NCBI GenBank assembly: GCA_000433355.1
Contig: FR893179.1
Span: forward strand, 129,929 to 193,928
DNA length: 64,000 nt
DNA from: Alistipes sp. CAG:435
GTDB lineage: Bacteria; Bacteroidota; Bacteroidia; Bacteroidales; UBA932
Direction of reading: 5' to 3'
Shown here in pieces: positions 33,281-43,700 of this stretch. A program made the position numbers and the translations under genes. Under the pieces are notes generated by a model, which had not been told where the DNA came from, searched no databases, and saw only the letters and a list, made by a program, of their open reading frames with translations. Each line of letters begins with the position of its first letter. Within the stretch, counting starts at the first letter, position 1.

Positions 33281-34675
33281 TTACTTGGAACTGAGATATT
33301 CATCAATCGCCGCCGCTGCCTTGCGCCCCGCACCCATCGCGAGGATCACTGTCGCGGCACCGGTGACGGCATCACCGCCGGCGAATATGCCCTCTCTGGT
33401 CGTGCGACCCTCGGCGTCAGCCTCAAGTCCGCCACGACGTGTGGCCTGAAGTCCCTTCGTCGTGTTGACGATCAACGGATTCGGAGCAGTTCCAAGAGCC
33501 ATGATCACGGTCTCAGTCGGGATCTCGAACTCGGATCCCGGAATCGGGACAGGGGAGCGGCGGCCGCTTGCGTCAGGCTCACCGAGCTCCATCCTGATGC
33601 ACTTGATCGCCCTTACCCAGCCCTTCTCGTCACCGAGAATCTCAACCGGGTTGGTAAGCATCTGGAAGTCAATGCCCTCTTCCTTGGCGTGATGAACCTC
33701 CTCCTTTCTTGCAGGAAGCTCGTTCTCGGTACGACGATAGACAATCGTCGTGTCGGCGCCAAGCCTCAGGGCTGTTCTCGCGGCATCCATCGCCACGTTT
33801 CCTCCACCGACGACACAGCACTTCTTCCCGGCGTGGATCGGGGTCAGGTGGTCCTCGCGGAAAGCCTTCATAAGGTTGTTTCTCGTCAGGAACTCATTGG
33901 CGGAGAAAACCCCGTTGAGATTCTCGCCCGGAATGCCCATGAATTTCGGCAGACCGGCTCCCGTGCCGACAAACACAGCCTTGAAGCCTTCCTTGTCCAT
34001 CAGCTGGTCGATGGTGACCGTCCTTCCGACAATCACATCGGTCTCTATTTTGACTCCGAGCGCCTTGACAGCGTCGATCTCGCGCTTGAGGACGGTGTCC
34101 TTGGGAAGCCTGAACTCAGGGATGCCATATTCCAACACACCGCCGGCCTTGTGGAGGGCTTCGAAGATCGTGACATCGTAGCCTTTCTTGGCGAGGTCGG
34201 AGGCGCAGGCCAGGCCTGCAGGGCCGGAACCGATGATGGCAACCTTCGCGCGGCCAGGGGTCGGAGCGGCTGGCGCCTCGACAGGATTGGTGTCGGTCGT
34301 GGCAGAGTAGTCAGCCACAAACCTTTCCAGCTTTCCGATGGCCACCGGCTCACCCTTGACACCGAGGATGCAGCTGCCCTCGCACTGGCTCTCCTGCGGG
34401 CAGACACGTCCGCAGACGGCTGGAAGGGAGGAGTCCTCGGCGATGATGGCGGCGGCTCCGGCGATGTCACCTGTGGCCACCTTGGCGATGAATTCAGGAA
34501 TCTTCACGCTGACAGGGCAGGCCTGCACACAGCGGGGATTCTTGCAATGGAGACAGCGTGTGGCCTCTGTCGTGGCTTCCTCAAGGTTGTAGCCGTAGCA
34601 GACCTCTTCGAAATTATGCGCGCGTACCTTCGGATCCTGCTCGCGTACCGGTACTCTTGGTATTCTCTGTGCCAT
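33281..34675 (-). CDS. nfnB: NADPH-dependent electron-bifurcating reductase, large subunit (NfnB/SudA; GltA-like)
   Basis: 464 residues. N-terminal Fe-S region 'CLHCKNPRCVQACPVSVKIPEF' and 'CGRVCPQESQCEGSCILG', then FAD- and NADPH-binding Rossmann domains (KVAIIGSGPAGLACA; CCVVGGGNVAMDAARTA). Alone it would be called the small subunit of glutamate synthase, but no large GltB subunit is near, and it overlaps by one base (TAATG) the gene for an NfnA/SudB-type partner. The pair fits NfnAB, which couples NADH, NADPH and reduced ferredoxin in the cytoplasm; this suits the ferredoxin-producing VOR operon at 49-52 kb. Sulfide dehydrogenase activity is an alternative name for the same family. Confidence 0.88.
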   Translation of the reverse strand: MAQRIPRVPVREQDPKVRAHNFEEVCYGYNLEEATTEATRCLHCKNPRCVQACPVSVKIPEFIAKVATGDIAGAAAIIAEDSSLPAVCGRVCPQESQCEGSCILGVKGEPVAIGKLERFVADYSATTDTNPVEAPAAPTPGRAKVAIIGSGPAGLACASDLAKKGYDVTIFEALHKAGGVLEYGIPEFRLPKDTVLKREIDAVKALGVKIETDVIVGRTVTIDQLMDKEGFKAVFVGTGAGLPKFMGIPGENLNGVFSANEFLTRNNLMKAFREDHLTPIHAGKKCCVVGGGNVAMDAARTALRLGADTTIVYRRTENELPARKEEVHHAKEEGIDFQMLTNPVEILGDEKGWVRAIKCIRMELGEPDASGRRSPVPIPGSEFEIPTETVIMALGTAPNPLIVNTTKGLQATRRGGLEADAEGRTTREGIFAGGDAVTGAATVILAMGAGRKAAAAIDEYLSSK

Positions 34676-35517
34676 TATATTCCCATTTTAGATTTAACCT
34701 CCGTCTCCTCGGGCCTGTACTGTCCGAGACGCCTCATGGCCTCGTCGAAATCAACGTCGTAGCCGTTGAACTCAGGACCGTCCACGCATGCGAACTTCAC
34801 TTTTCCGGCCACGGTCACGCGGCATGCACCGCACATCCCCGTGCCGTCCACCATCAGCATGTTCAGGCTAACGTCCTCAGGGATGCCGAGTTTCTTGCAG
34901 GTCAGGGTGCAGAACTTCATCATGATCATAGGGCCGATTGACACTGCCTGGGTATATTCCTTACCCTCATTGACCAGTTTCTCAAGCAGGCCGGTGACCA
35001 TTCCGTGGAATCCTTCCGAACCGTCGTCAGTGCAAAGGTAGAGGTTGTCACAGGCGGAGGCCAGCTCTTCCTTGTAGATAAGAAGATCCTTGGTCTTCGC
35101 TCCGATGATGACATCGACCGCTATGCCTCTCTCGTGCAGCCATTTAGCCTGAGGGTAGACCGGAGCGGTGCCGACACCGCCGGCGATGAATATGTACCTT
35201 TGGCCTTTCAGATCCTCATTCGTCTTGTCAACGAAGGCGGAAGGGTTGCCCAGAGGTCCCACGACATCGCTGAAGAACTCGCCTTCGGCCTTGGAGATGA
35301 TCGCGGCCGATGACGCTCCTATGAGCTGGGTGACGATGGTCACCGTGCCGTTCTCCCTGTCGTAGTCACTGATGGTAAGTGGTATGCGTTCGCCCTTTTC
35401 GTCGGAGCGGACAATCAGGAACTGCCCAGGTTTGGCGGCCTCGGCAATCCTTGGAGCCGACACCACCATCTTGCAGATGTTTGGAGTCAGCATCACTCTT
35501 TCAAGAATCTTGAACAT
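34675..35517 (-). CDS. nfnA: NADH/FAD-binding partner subunit (NfnA/SudB)
   Basis: 280 residues of the dihydroorotate-dehydrogenase electron-transfer (PyrK-like) family: FAD-binding barrel (GERIPLTISDYDRENGTVTIVTQLIG), NAD site (YIFIAGGVGTAPVYPQAKW), and a C-terminal [2Fe-2S] cluster set MCGACRVTVAGKVKFACVDGPEF. With NfnB it forms a flavin-based bifurcating transhydrogenase. First gene of the two-gene operon; translation coupling to nfnB through TAATG. Strong promoter at 35554-35584. Confidence 0.88.
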   Translation of the reverse strand: MFKILERVMLTPNICKMVVSAPRIAEAAKPGQFLIVRSDEKGERIPLTISDYDRENGTVTIVTQLIGASSAAIISKAEGEFFSDVVGPLGNPSAFVDKTNEDLKGQRYIFIAGGVGTAPVYPQAKWLHERGIAVDVIIGAKTKDLLIYKEELASACDNLYLCTDDGSEGFHGMVTGLLEKLVNEGKEYTQAVSIGPMIMMKFCTLTCKKLGIPEDVSLNMLMVDGTGMCGACRVTVAGKVKFACVDGPEFNGYDVDFDEAMRRLGQYRPEETEVKSKMGI

Positions 35518-35553
35518 AAGCTATCTAAAAATAGTGTTATTAAATGTAGCGGG

Positions 35554-35584
35554 CAAATGTAGGAAATTAAGTCGATATTCCAAA
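35554..35584 (-). promoter_or_regulatory. Promoter of nfnAB
   Basis: Minus strand: TTTG (35584-35581), exactly 19 nt, TACATTTG (35561-35554), 36 nt upstream of the nfnA ATG. Confidence 0.82.
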
Positions 35585-35784
35585 TTATTCCCGAATATAT
35601 GATGCAGGATCGCGCCCGATTGTCCGGTTTTGCGTTCGTTCTGTTGATTTGCCATAATTTAGTAAGCGTTAATGATTATTTAGCTTCGGAAATGTGTGTT
35701 TTGAAGGATTTTAATTGTATATTCGCAAAATTAGAGATGAGTGCCGAAAGGTACGATGTCCGTGACGATAAATGACACATTGAT

Positions 35785-37776
35785 ATGGCAAAGAAATCTA
35801 CCTTCAAGTCCAATTGGCCGAAGTATCTTCTCCAGTGGGGAGTGCTGGCGCTGCTGGTTTTCTTCTTGAGCGGACTCGCTTCGCTCGTGTTCACTGACAT
35901 GAATGCTCCGGATCCGGAAAAATACTGCCCTTTCGGTGGCCTGGAGGCATTGGGAACCTATTTCGCCAACGGTTCATTGCCTTGCTCGATGACAAGCATG
36001 CAGATCGCGATGGGTGTTGTCCTCGCGGCGGCTGTCGTGCTTCTCGGCAAGCTGTTCTGCGGCTATCTCTGTCCCGTCGGAACGGTGGAGGATCTTCTGA
36101 AGAAACTCAGGCAGGCCATCGGGTTCAACGCCTTCAACATCAATGAGCGCAGTGTCGCCGACAAGGTGCTGAGGATCGTGAAGTACGTGCTTCTGTTCAT
36201 TACCTTCTACATGACATTGACCGCAAGCGAGCTCTTCTGCAAGAATTTCGACCCGTACTACGCCACGGCCACGGGATTCAAGGGTGAGATCACGCTTTGG
36301 ATGTCCGTCGCCGCGTTGGCGCTTGTGCTTATCCCCGGTCTTTTTGTGGACAGGTTCTGGTGCAAGTACATCTGCCCGCTCGGAGCGATCTGCAACTCCC
36401 TCAAATTCTGGGTGTGGATGGTCGTGCTGGTGGGTGTGTGGTGGATTCTTGACCTTCTCGGACTACAGTTGCCTTGGGTCTGGCTGCTTGGAGCCATGTG
36501 TCTGCTCGGCTACCTGCTGGAGATCCTTTGCGGAAGGCCGAAGCCGCAGCTGCTCGGCGTGGTTATCGACAACGGCAAATGCAACGGCAACTGCCGCCTC
36601 TGCCAGAAGAACTGTCCTTATAATATTGATGTCCCGTCATTTGAAGGCAAGGTCAATTCTGTTGACTGCACCCTTTGCGGCGAGTGTGTCGCCTCCTGCC
36701 CTCTTGGCGCCCTCAGTGTCGGCGTAAGAAAGGAGGTTGATGGAAAACGCTGCAAGTCAGCCAAGTATATTCCTGCGGTACTGACTGTCGTGGCTGTCGC
36801 CATAGCGTTCATCATCGGAGGAAAGTTCGAGGTGCCTACAATCGACGAGAAGTGGGGGATAGAACCGGGAATGAAACTGGAGACGGTCAGGATGGAAGGC
36901 CTCAAGTCGGTCAAGTGCTTCGGCAGTTCGATGGCCTTCAAGGCCAGGATGGAGAAGGTGGCGGGAGTCCATGGAGTCAGGACATTCGTCGGAAGCCACA
37001 CGGTCGTGGTCACCTATGACGCCAACGCCATTGATGCCGCGAAGGTCGAGGCTCTGATCTTCGTCCCTTCCAAGTTCAGGGTCAACAGCCTGGAGCCGGA
37101 GCAGTACGACTCGCTCAAGTGCGTGACCATCAGGACGGAAAAGATGTTCGACAAACTCGACCTTAACTACCTCGGAATGCAGATGAGACTCACGGAAAAG
37201 AAGATATTCGGTCTGGAGTCCATCTACGAGTGCCCTCTCATCGTCAAAGTGTACATGGCGCCTGACGAGGATCTGGACGAGGCGTGGTTTAAGAATATTG
37301 TCGAGAAGAAGACCCTTGAGATGCCGGTTCACGGCGGCGGGGTCAAGACGATTGATCTCGGATTCAAGTTCATCCGTTTGGAGAAGGGAAGCACCATGAT
37401 CTCAACTCCAGACTACCTAAGGATGATGTTCGACCAGTTCGCCGCTGAATATGCCCGTGAAACCAATCTTGACACGGCCCAGTGGTGGTACGAGATTGTT
37501 GACCGCAACTACGAGAAGCCTATCGTGAAGAGAGGAATGCCATTCCTCAGCAACCATCTGTCCTCCCATGAAGGGGTTCTGGGAACATACCTCACCCTTA
37601 ACGATGATCTGGAGCCGTGCATCCGCATACGTTACACGGCTCCGATGACCGAGGCCTCGCTTTTCGAACTGATGACGATGCCGAAATGGACCATCAAGTT
37701 CTCGGATGATGACATACGCGAGGTCGACGCCAAATTGAGTTTCGGAGAACCGGGACGCAGCATCCCCGTCAAATAA
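35785..37776 (+). CDS. Membrane 4Fe-4S protein (NapH/RdxA-like) fused to an HMA-like domain
   Basis: 663 residues. The N-terminal half has about five membrane segments and two CxxxCP sites (FCGYLCPVGT and WCKYICPLGA), as in NapH, NosR and RdxA, then two ferredoxin-type clusters (CNGNCRLCQKNCPYNI and CTLCGECVASCPLGAL). After another membrane segment a heavy-metal-associated-like domain follows (SVKCFGSSMAFKARMEKVAGVHGVRTFVGSHTVVVTYDA), where the usual CxxC is reduced to CFGSS. The last 250 residues are not recognised. Probably an inner-membrane electron-transfer or metal-handling protein; exact role unknown. Divergent from nfnAB, single gene. Confidence 0.8.
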   Translation: MAKKSTFKSNWPKYLLQWGVLALLVFFLSGLASLVFTDMNAPDPEKYCPFGGLEALGTYFANGSLPCSMTSMQIAMGVVLAAAVVLLGKLFCGYLCPVGTVEDLLKKLRQAIGFNAFNINERSVADKVLRIVKYVLLFITFYMTLTASELFCKNFDPYYATATGFKGEITLWMSVAALALVLIPGLFVDRFWCKYICPLGAICNSLKFWVWMVVLVGVWWILDLLGLQLPWVWLLGAMCLLGYLLEILCGRPKPQLLGVVIDNGKCNGNCRLCQKNCPYNIDVPSFEGKVNSVDCTLCGECVASCPLGALSVGVRKEVDGKRCKSAKYIPAVLTVVAVAIAFIIGGKFEVPTIDEKWGIEPGMKLETVRMEGLKSVKCFGSSMAFKARMEKVAGVHGVRTFVGSHTVVVTYDANAIDAAKVEALIFVPSKFRVNSLEPEQYDSLKCVTIRTEKMFDKLDLNYLGMQMRLTEKKIFGLESIYECPLIVKVYMAPDEDLDEAWFKNIVEKKTLEMPVHGGGVKTIDLGFKFIRLEKGSTMISTPDYLRMMFDQFAAEYARETNLDTAQWWYEIVDRNYEKPIVKRGMPFLSNHLSSHEGVLGTYLTLNDDLEPCIRIRYTAPMTEASLFELMTMPKWTIKFSDDDIREVDAKLSFGEPGRSIPVK

Positions 37777-37823
37777 GCGTTCATATTCATAAATAGAGGG
37801 TTATTCTATTGCCGCTTAATTAG

Positions 37824-40712
37824 ATGAAAGGAATATACATCGCGCTCGCCTTGCTTTTCGCCGCGTCTTTTACAGCCAGGCTTGATGCTCAGATCGCCAT
37901 ATCTGAAGATATGTTCGGACGCACTTCATTCACGGTGAAGGCGCAGGTCCTTGACTCGCTGACGCGGGAGCCTATCGCGTTCGCTTCGGCGTATCTCAGG
38001 CATCCTAAGGACACGGTCATCACCAGTTTCGCCCTGACGGACACGCTCGGCAAGGCTGAGTTGAAGAAAGTGGCGAAAGGAGAGCATCTGCTTTGCATTG
38101 AATATCTCGGCTACAGACCTGTCTATAAGAAGATTTATGTCCGTGGCAACTATGACGCGAAGACGATCCTGATGAGACCGGACGACAAGATGCTGAAGGC
38201 GGCGTCTGTCTCCGCGGTCGGGACTCCGATGGAGATGAAAGGGGACACCCTCGTCTACAACGCCTCCTCGTTCAGGGTGATGTCCAACGACAACCTTGCG
38301 GATCTGCTGAAGAAGATGCCAGGCGTGGAGGTAGGCGAGGACGGAACCGTCAAGGTCAACGGCAAGGAAGTCAGCAAGATAACGGTCGGAGGCAGGACGT
38401 TTTTCCTTGGGGACAACAAGGCCACTCTCGACAACCTTCCGGCCTGGATCGTTGACAAGGTGAAGGTCATCGACAAGGAGTCCGAGTCCGCCGAGTTCAC
38501 CGGCATCAAGGGGGACAAGGAGAAGGTGATGGATGTGGAGTTGAAGGAGGAATATAAGAGCGGATGGTTCGGCAACGCCAAACTCTCGGGAGGAACGACA
38601 GCTTCAGGCAAGGATGACAACGGATTCAAGGAAAGGAAGGATCTGCTCTTCAGCGGCTCCGCGATGGTCTCGGCCTACGGCGAGAGTAACCAGCTCACGA
38701 CCATAGCCAACGGCTACAACTTCATGGCTCCCGGATCCGGGATGCTGGTCATGTATGACGGTAATGAGAGCGATGTCCCGTCGTTGCCGTACAATGGCAT
38801 GCACAGAAGATGGCAGGTGGGGACGAACTTGAACTCGGATGTGATAAAAGGCTTCACCACAGATGCTTCGGTTGTTTACTCATCAGAGAACGTGGACAAG
38901 CGTTCGAGGACTGACCGGACTTCATTCAAGGAGGATGGCGACCTTTTCGACACTTCAGGCGAGGTTGAGAACGGCAATCTGGACAAGTTCAGTGTGCGCG
39001 CCGAGTTCAAAAAGAAAAACAGGAAGAAGACATCACTTTACTTTGAGCCATACTTTTCCTGGTATGACTACAACAACACTTCCACTGGCAACACACAGTC
39101 GCTTATGGAAGGTGTGGAGAGAAACCGTTCGGTGTCAAACACATTTTCAAAGAAGAGTGGAATCTCCACCGGAGGTGATTTGAGCGCCGGAATCAAGAAA
39201 CTCGGCAAAGATAAACGCGCGTTGACCCTTGATCTTGACTACACTTTGAGTGCGAATGACGGAAAATCGACAGAATATTCAAAAACAACGTTCGCTTCTT
39301 CAGGCAAAGAGGACATTCGTGATCTGATTTACGACAAGGACGGCAGTTACAGTGACATAGGCGGATCGCTCAAATACGTCGAGCCGTTCGGCAAGAACTG
39401 GGCGCTGTCCGCGACATTGAGCTCGCGCTATAGTGTAAGGAAGTCAACCAGTGACGCGTCCAATGCTGACGGATCGGCCAACGACTACTACTCGTCTGTG
39501 TCGGACAACTACTATTTCTCCAATGTGGGGCAGATTCTGGCTCAGTACAACAAGGGAAAGACCAACGTACAGTTCGGTGGTCAGGCAAGGCTCTACAAGA
39601 ACGAGAACTACGCCCGCTCTTTCGGGCTTGACACCAAGACAGGGGTTGACGAGTGGCAGACAACGCTTTCGCCTTTCGTGAACGTGAGGTATTCAGACAA
39701 GAACAACAATGTGTATTTCAGACTGTCCAGCAGAACGGCCAGACCGTCTTCAGCCAGCATTGTGCCGACATTCAACATTGTCAATCCGACAAGGATCACG
39801 GCGGGAAACATCTACCTCAAGCCGGTGACGACCGAATCGGCAACAGCTTCCTATAGAGGCTCATGGGGAAAGGCCAGGTTCAACGGTTGGATGTTCGGAG
39901 ATTATTCCTCCAATTCACAGGTGTCCGCCATCTGGTTTGATAAGAACAGTATCAGATATTCGATTCCGGTGAACACGAGGAAGCCGTCCTATACTTACAG
40001 CACTGACTTCAATTTCTTCACTCCGTTGTCTAAGGATGGAAAACTGCAACTCTCTGTTAGTGGTGGACTTGCGATCAACAGATCCGTCAGTTACCAAAGC
40101 AAAGGCTCGCTTGACGGAATTGACCTTGACTCTTTCGACTACACCGGTTTTATGGATAATTTCTGGGGCGACGCTTCCGGGGATCGCTTCTATTCCGGTC
40201 AAAGCGGGTTCCAGGAAAGCTTGACCAGGATCCTCAGAACTGATTTGAGTATTGAGTTAACATTGAATCTGGAACGATTTTCCGTGCAACTCGCCCCTGC
40301 GGTCAACAATTCAAGATCCAGATACTCTTTGGATTCAAGAGCGAACACAAACTATTGGGAGACATTCTTGAACATACGTCCATCCTACACATCTCCTCAT
40401 GAGTTTGAGTTTCAGTCGGATTTCTCCTATGTGATCCTCAGAGGCTATGGCTCCGGGTACGATGATGACTATGTCCGCTGGAACCTGAGTGTCGGAAAGA
40501 ACATAAAGTCTTTCAATATCACCCTTACCGCTCAGGACTTGCTCGACAGCGCAAGGTCACTGAGGCGTACCGTGCAGGATGACTACGTCCAGAATTCCTA
40601 CACGAATGTGCTTGGCCGCAGGATCATCCTCTCCTTCACATGGAACTTCGGCAAGATGGACGCCTCCAAGAGCGGAGCGGCCCAGAATGCCATGTGGAAC
40701 ATGGCGTACTAA
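37824..40712 (+). CDS. Outer-membrane beta-barrel receptor-like protein (TonB-dependent receptor type, PF14905-like)
   Basis: 962 residues with signal peptide (cleavage about LDAQ). Domain order: carboxypeptidase-regulatory-like sandwich (VKAQVLDSLTREPIAFASAYLRH...GYRPVYKKIYV), a plug-like domain ('NLADLLKKMPGVEVGEDGTVKVNGKEVSKITVGGRTFF'), then a long barrel rich in alternating aromatic strands ending about SFTWNFGKMDASK. This layout is that of the Bacteroidetes OMP_b-brl_3 family, relatives of TonB receptors without SusD partners. Ligand unknown. The stop overlaps the stop of convergent metH by 4 nt. Confidence 0.85.
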   Translation: MKGIYIALALLFAASFTARLDAQIAISEDMFGRTSFTVKAQVLDSLTREPIAFASAYLRHPKDTVITSFALTDTLGKAELKKVAKGEHLLCIEYLGYRPVYKKIYVRGNYDAKTILMRPDDKMLKAASVSAVGTPMEMKGDTLVYNASSFRVMSNDNLADLLKKMPGVEVGEDGTVKVNGKEVSKITVGGRTFFLGDNKATLDNLPAWIVDKVKVIDKESESAEFTGIKGDKEKVMDVELKEEYKSGWFGNAKLSGGTTASGKDDNGFKERKDLLFSGSAMVSAYGESNQLTTIANGYNFMAPGSGMLVMYDGNESDVPSLPYNGMHRRWQVGTNLNSDVIKGFTTDASVVYSSENVDKRSRTDRTSFKEDGDLFDTSGEVENGNLDKFSVRAEFKKKNRKKTSLYFEPYFSWYDYNNTSTGNTQSLMEGVERNRSVSNTFSKKSGISTGGDLSAGIKKLGKDKRALTLDLDYTLSANDGKSTEYSKTTFASSGKEDIRDLIYDKDGSYSDIGGSLKYVEPFGKNWALSATLSSRYSVRKSTSDASNADGSANDYYSSVSDNYYFSNVGQILAQYNKGKTNVQFGGQARLYKNENYARSFGLDTKTGVDEWQTTLSPFVNVRYSDKNNNVYFRLSSRTARPSSASIVPTFNIVNPTRITAGNIYLKPVTTESATASYRGSWGKARFNGWMFGDYSSNSQVSAIWFDKNSIRYSIPVNTRKPSYTYSTDFNFFTPLSKDGKLQLSVSGGLAINRSVSYQSKGSLDGIDLDSFDYTGFMDNFWGDASGDRFYSGQSGFQESLTRILRTDLSIELTLNLERFSVQLAPAVNNSRSRYSLDSRANTNYWETFLNIRPSYTSPHEFEFQSDFSYVILRGYGSGYDDDYVRWNLSVGKNIKSFNITLTAQDLLDSARSLRRTVQDDYVQNSYTNVLGRRIILSFTWNFGKMDASKSGAAQNAMWNMAY

Positions 40713-43700
40713 AGCAGATGCCCCAGGAAGCGCGCCTTCTCGTAATCTGACATACCACGCCTGCGGGCATATTCATCAATCGCCTTCTGGCTGACGCGGC
40801 GGATTTCAGGATAGGTGGCCTCCGGATGAATGAATATGAGTCCGCAGATGCTGGCGTCCGGAATCATAGCGCAACTGTCCAGCAGCGTGATGCCAAGCCT
40901 CTCTGATTCAGGCAGCAACCTAAGAATATCCCGCTTGAGCGTGTGGTCCGGGCAACTTGAATAGCCCGCCGCAGGCTTGATGACCTTCGCCCCGCTGAAC
41001 TCTGATGGCAATTCTTTATGAATATGCCTGCTCAGCCATTCTGACGCCGCCTCCGCGAGAGTCAGCCGTACGGCCCTGGTAAGCATCGGCCCGTATTCCG
41101 TGCCGCAAGCCGGACAGTCGCATCCGGATGGATGTGATTCGGTGCGCACGGAAATCGCGAACATCCCCATAGGCGACTCGAACCCATATTCCTTAGGCGG
41201 AACGAAATCGGCCAGTGACCGTTCGCCTTCCTGCCGGAGCATCGGCAGCCGGAAATCTTTGGAGACAATGTCGTCCCCTTCGCTATGACATCCGTCAAAC
41301 CTTGCCGAAATGGTTATCCGACAAGCGTTTCCGTTCTTTAGTCTATCAATTTCCTTATGTGCGTCGGCACGGAGTTTCCTCAGTTCGTCGTGTCCTGTTC
41401 CACTTTTTATTCCCCAGATCGCAGCGAACATATTCCAGTCAAAGAACGGCTCCACTTCCTCTATGCCGAGCCTCTTTCCCGATATGTTCGCGAATGGTTC
41501 CCCCTTAATGAAACTGAAGGCCGGGAACGGTTCGACGGGCTTGTGAACGGCCTTTTTCTGTGAAGACTGTGCATAAAGTTCACGAAGATGCTCTTGCTTT
41601 TTATGCTCCGCGGCCTCTGTGCCTTCTCTGTCCGTGATAAGCTGGTTTGCAAGCACCGCGCTTGCGGATGCGTCCTGACCATAGAACACATGCCCGTAAA
41701 GGGGTGCCAGCCTGACAGCTGTGTGGAGCGCCGACGCAGCGGCTCCGCCCACAAGCAGGGGAGTGTCCAACCCTCTGGCCGTCATCTCCTTGCAGATCTC
41801 CTCCATCTGGTATAGCGAGGGCGTTATCAGCCCGCTGACCCCGATAAGGTCCGCAGAGCACTCCGCCGCCTTCTCCAGAATCGTCTCCTTAGGCACCATC
41901 ACCCCAAGATCCACGATCTCGAACCCATTGCAGCTCAGGACAATCTCCGTGATGTTCTTCCCGATGTCGTGCACGTCCCCCTTGACAGTAGCGAACACGA
42001 TCCGAGGCTTTTTCACCTCCGACTCTCCGCCCCTCTCCTCAATGTAAGGTTGCAGCAGAGCCACCGCATTCTTCATAGTCTTGGCCGACTTTACCACCTG
42101 AGGCAGGAACATCTTTCCCGCCCCGAACAGTTCCCCGACCCGAGCCATCCCGCTCATCAGCGGCCCGTCAATGATCTCCACCGGTTTATCGTACAGGGTC
42201 AAGCACTCATTGATGTCACTCTCCAGCCCCGAGGAATCCCCCTTGACCAACGCCCTGACCAGCCTCTCCTCCACAGTCGCTTCGGCAGGCTCGGCGACCG
42301 AAGAAATATTACTTGATTCCGCTCCCGTCAGCGCGCCCCCTGATGCCGCGAGGCGACCATTCTCCCGGACAGGGCGCGCAGCGCAGGTCGCCTCCGGCCC
42401 TTCGGGGCGCGCGCTGACCCCAACAGAATTCTTCTCATCAAGAATCCTCGAAGCCTTCTCAATCAACCGATCCGTAGCCTCGGCATCCGAATCCAGAATC
42501 ACATCCTCCACAAACTTAAGCAACCCCGGCTCAATCTCATCATAAACCCGCAACATCCCCGGATTCACAATCCCCATATCAAGCCCCGCCGAAATAGCAT
42601 GGTAAAGAAACACCGAATGCATGGCTTCACGTACAGTATTGTTCCCACGGAAAGAAAACGAAAGATTTGAAATACCTCCCGAAGTCCGACACCCCGGCAG
42701 ATTCCCCTTGATCCACCGCACCGCCTCAATGAAATCAATCCCGTACCTCGAATGCTCCGGAATCCCCGTTCCCACAGGCAACACATTCACATCGAATATG
42801 ATGTCACAAGGCCGAACCCCGACTTTGGAAGTCAGCAATGAATATGCCCGCCGGCAGATCTCCACCTTCCTGTCGTAAGTCGTAGCCTGTCCCTCCTCGT
42901 CAAACGCTATCACGATAATGGCCGCACCCAACGCATTGATCTCCCGAGCTTTCTCAATGAATATTTCCTCTCCTTCTTTAAGTGAGATGGAATTCACGAT
43001 GCACTTCCCCTGGGCGTTCTTGAGCCCTGTCACCAACGTCTCCCAATGCGAGGAATCTATCATAATAGCGGCCTTGGCCACAGCCGGATCATTGGAGACA
43101 TAACGCAGAAACTTCTCCATCTCAAGCCTGGAGTCCAGCATAGCGTCATCCATATTGATGTCGATGATGCTCGCCCCGTTCTCAATCTGCCCGGCGGCGA
43201 TCTGAAGCCCGGTCTCGTAGTCCCCGGCTGCGATCAGTTTCGCGAACTTGCGTGAGCCCGCCACATTGGTCCGCTCTCCGACATTCGTGAAGTTATTCTT
43301 CCTGTCAACCGCCACGCTTTCCAATCCGCTGACATACAGGACGTTGTCCAGCCCTGGAATGGTTCTCGGCGATATTCCTCTGACGGCCTCAGCCACAGCC
43401 TTGATGTGCTCGGGAGTTGTTCCGCAGCACCCACCAACGATATTCACGGAACCTGCCAAGGCCATTTTCCGCACTGATTCCGCCATCTGTGAAGGTGTCT
43501 CGTCATATTCACCCATCTCGTTCGGCAGCCCGGCGTTAGGGTAGCAGCTCACCGCACAGGCAGCGAAGGATGCGACCTCGGCGATCAGCGGGATCATCTC
43601 CTCCGCTCCCAGCGAGCAGTTGAGCCCGAACGACAGCGGCGAGCAGTGCTGGACAGAGCGGTAGAATGCCTCCATAGTCTGCCCCGTAAGCGTCCTCCCG

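Noticed and set aside
33281..34675. Assignment as true glutamate synthase small subunit
   Set aside because: No large GltB gene nearby and the TAATG-coupled partner is an NfnA/SudB-type flavoprotein, so NfnB is more likely.
33689..34762. 357-codon plus-strand frame
   Set aside because: Antisense to nfnB; no recognisable protein.
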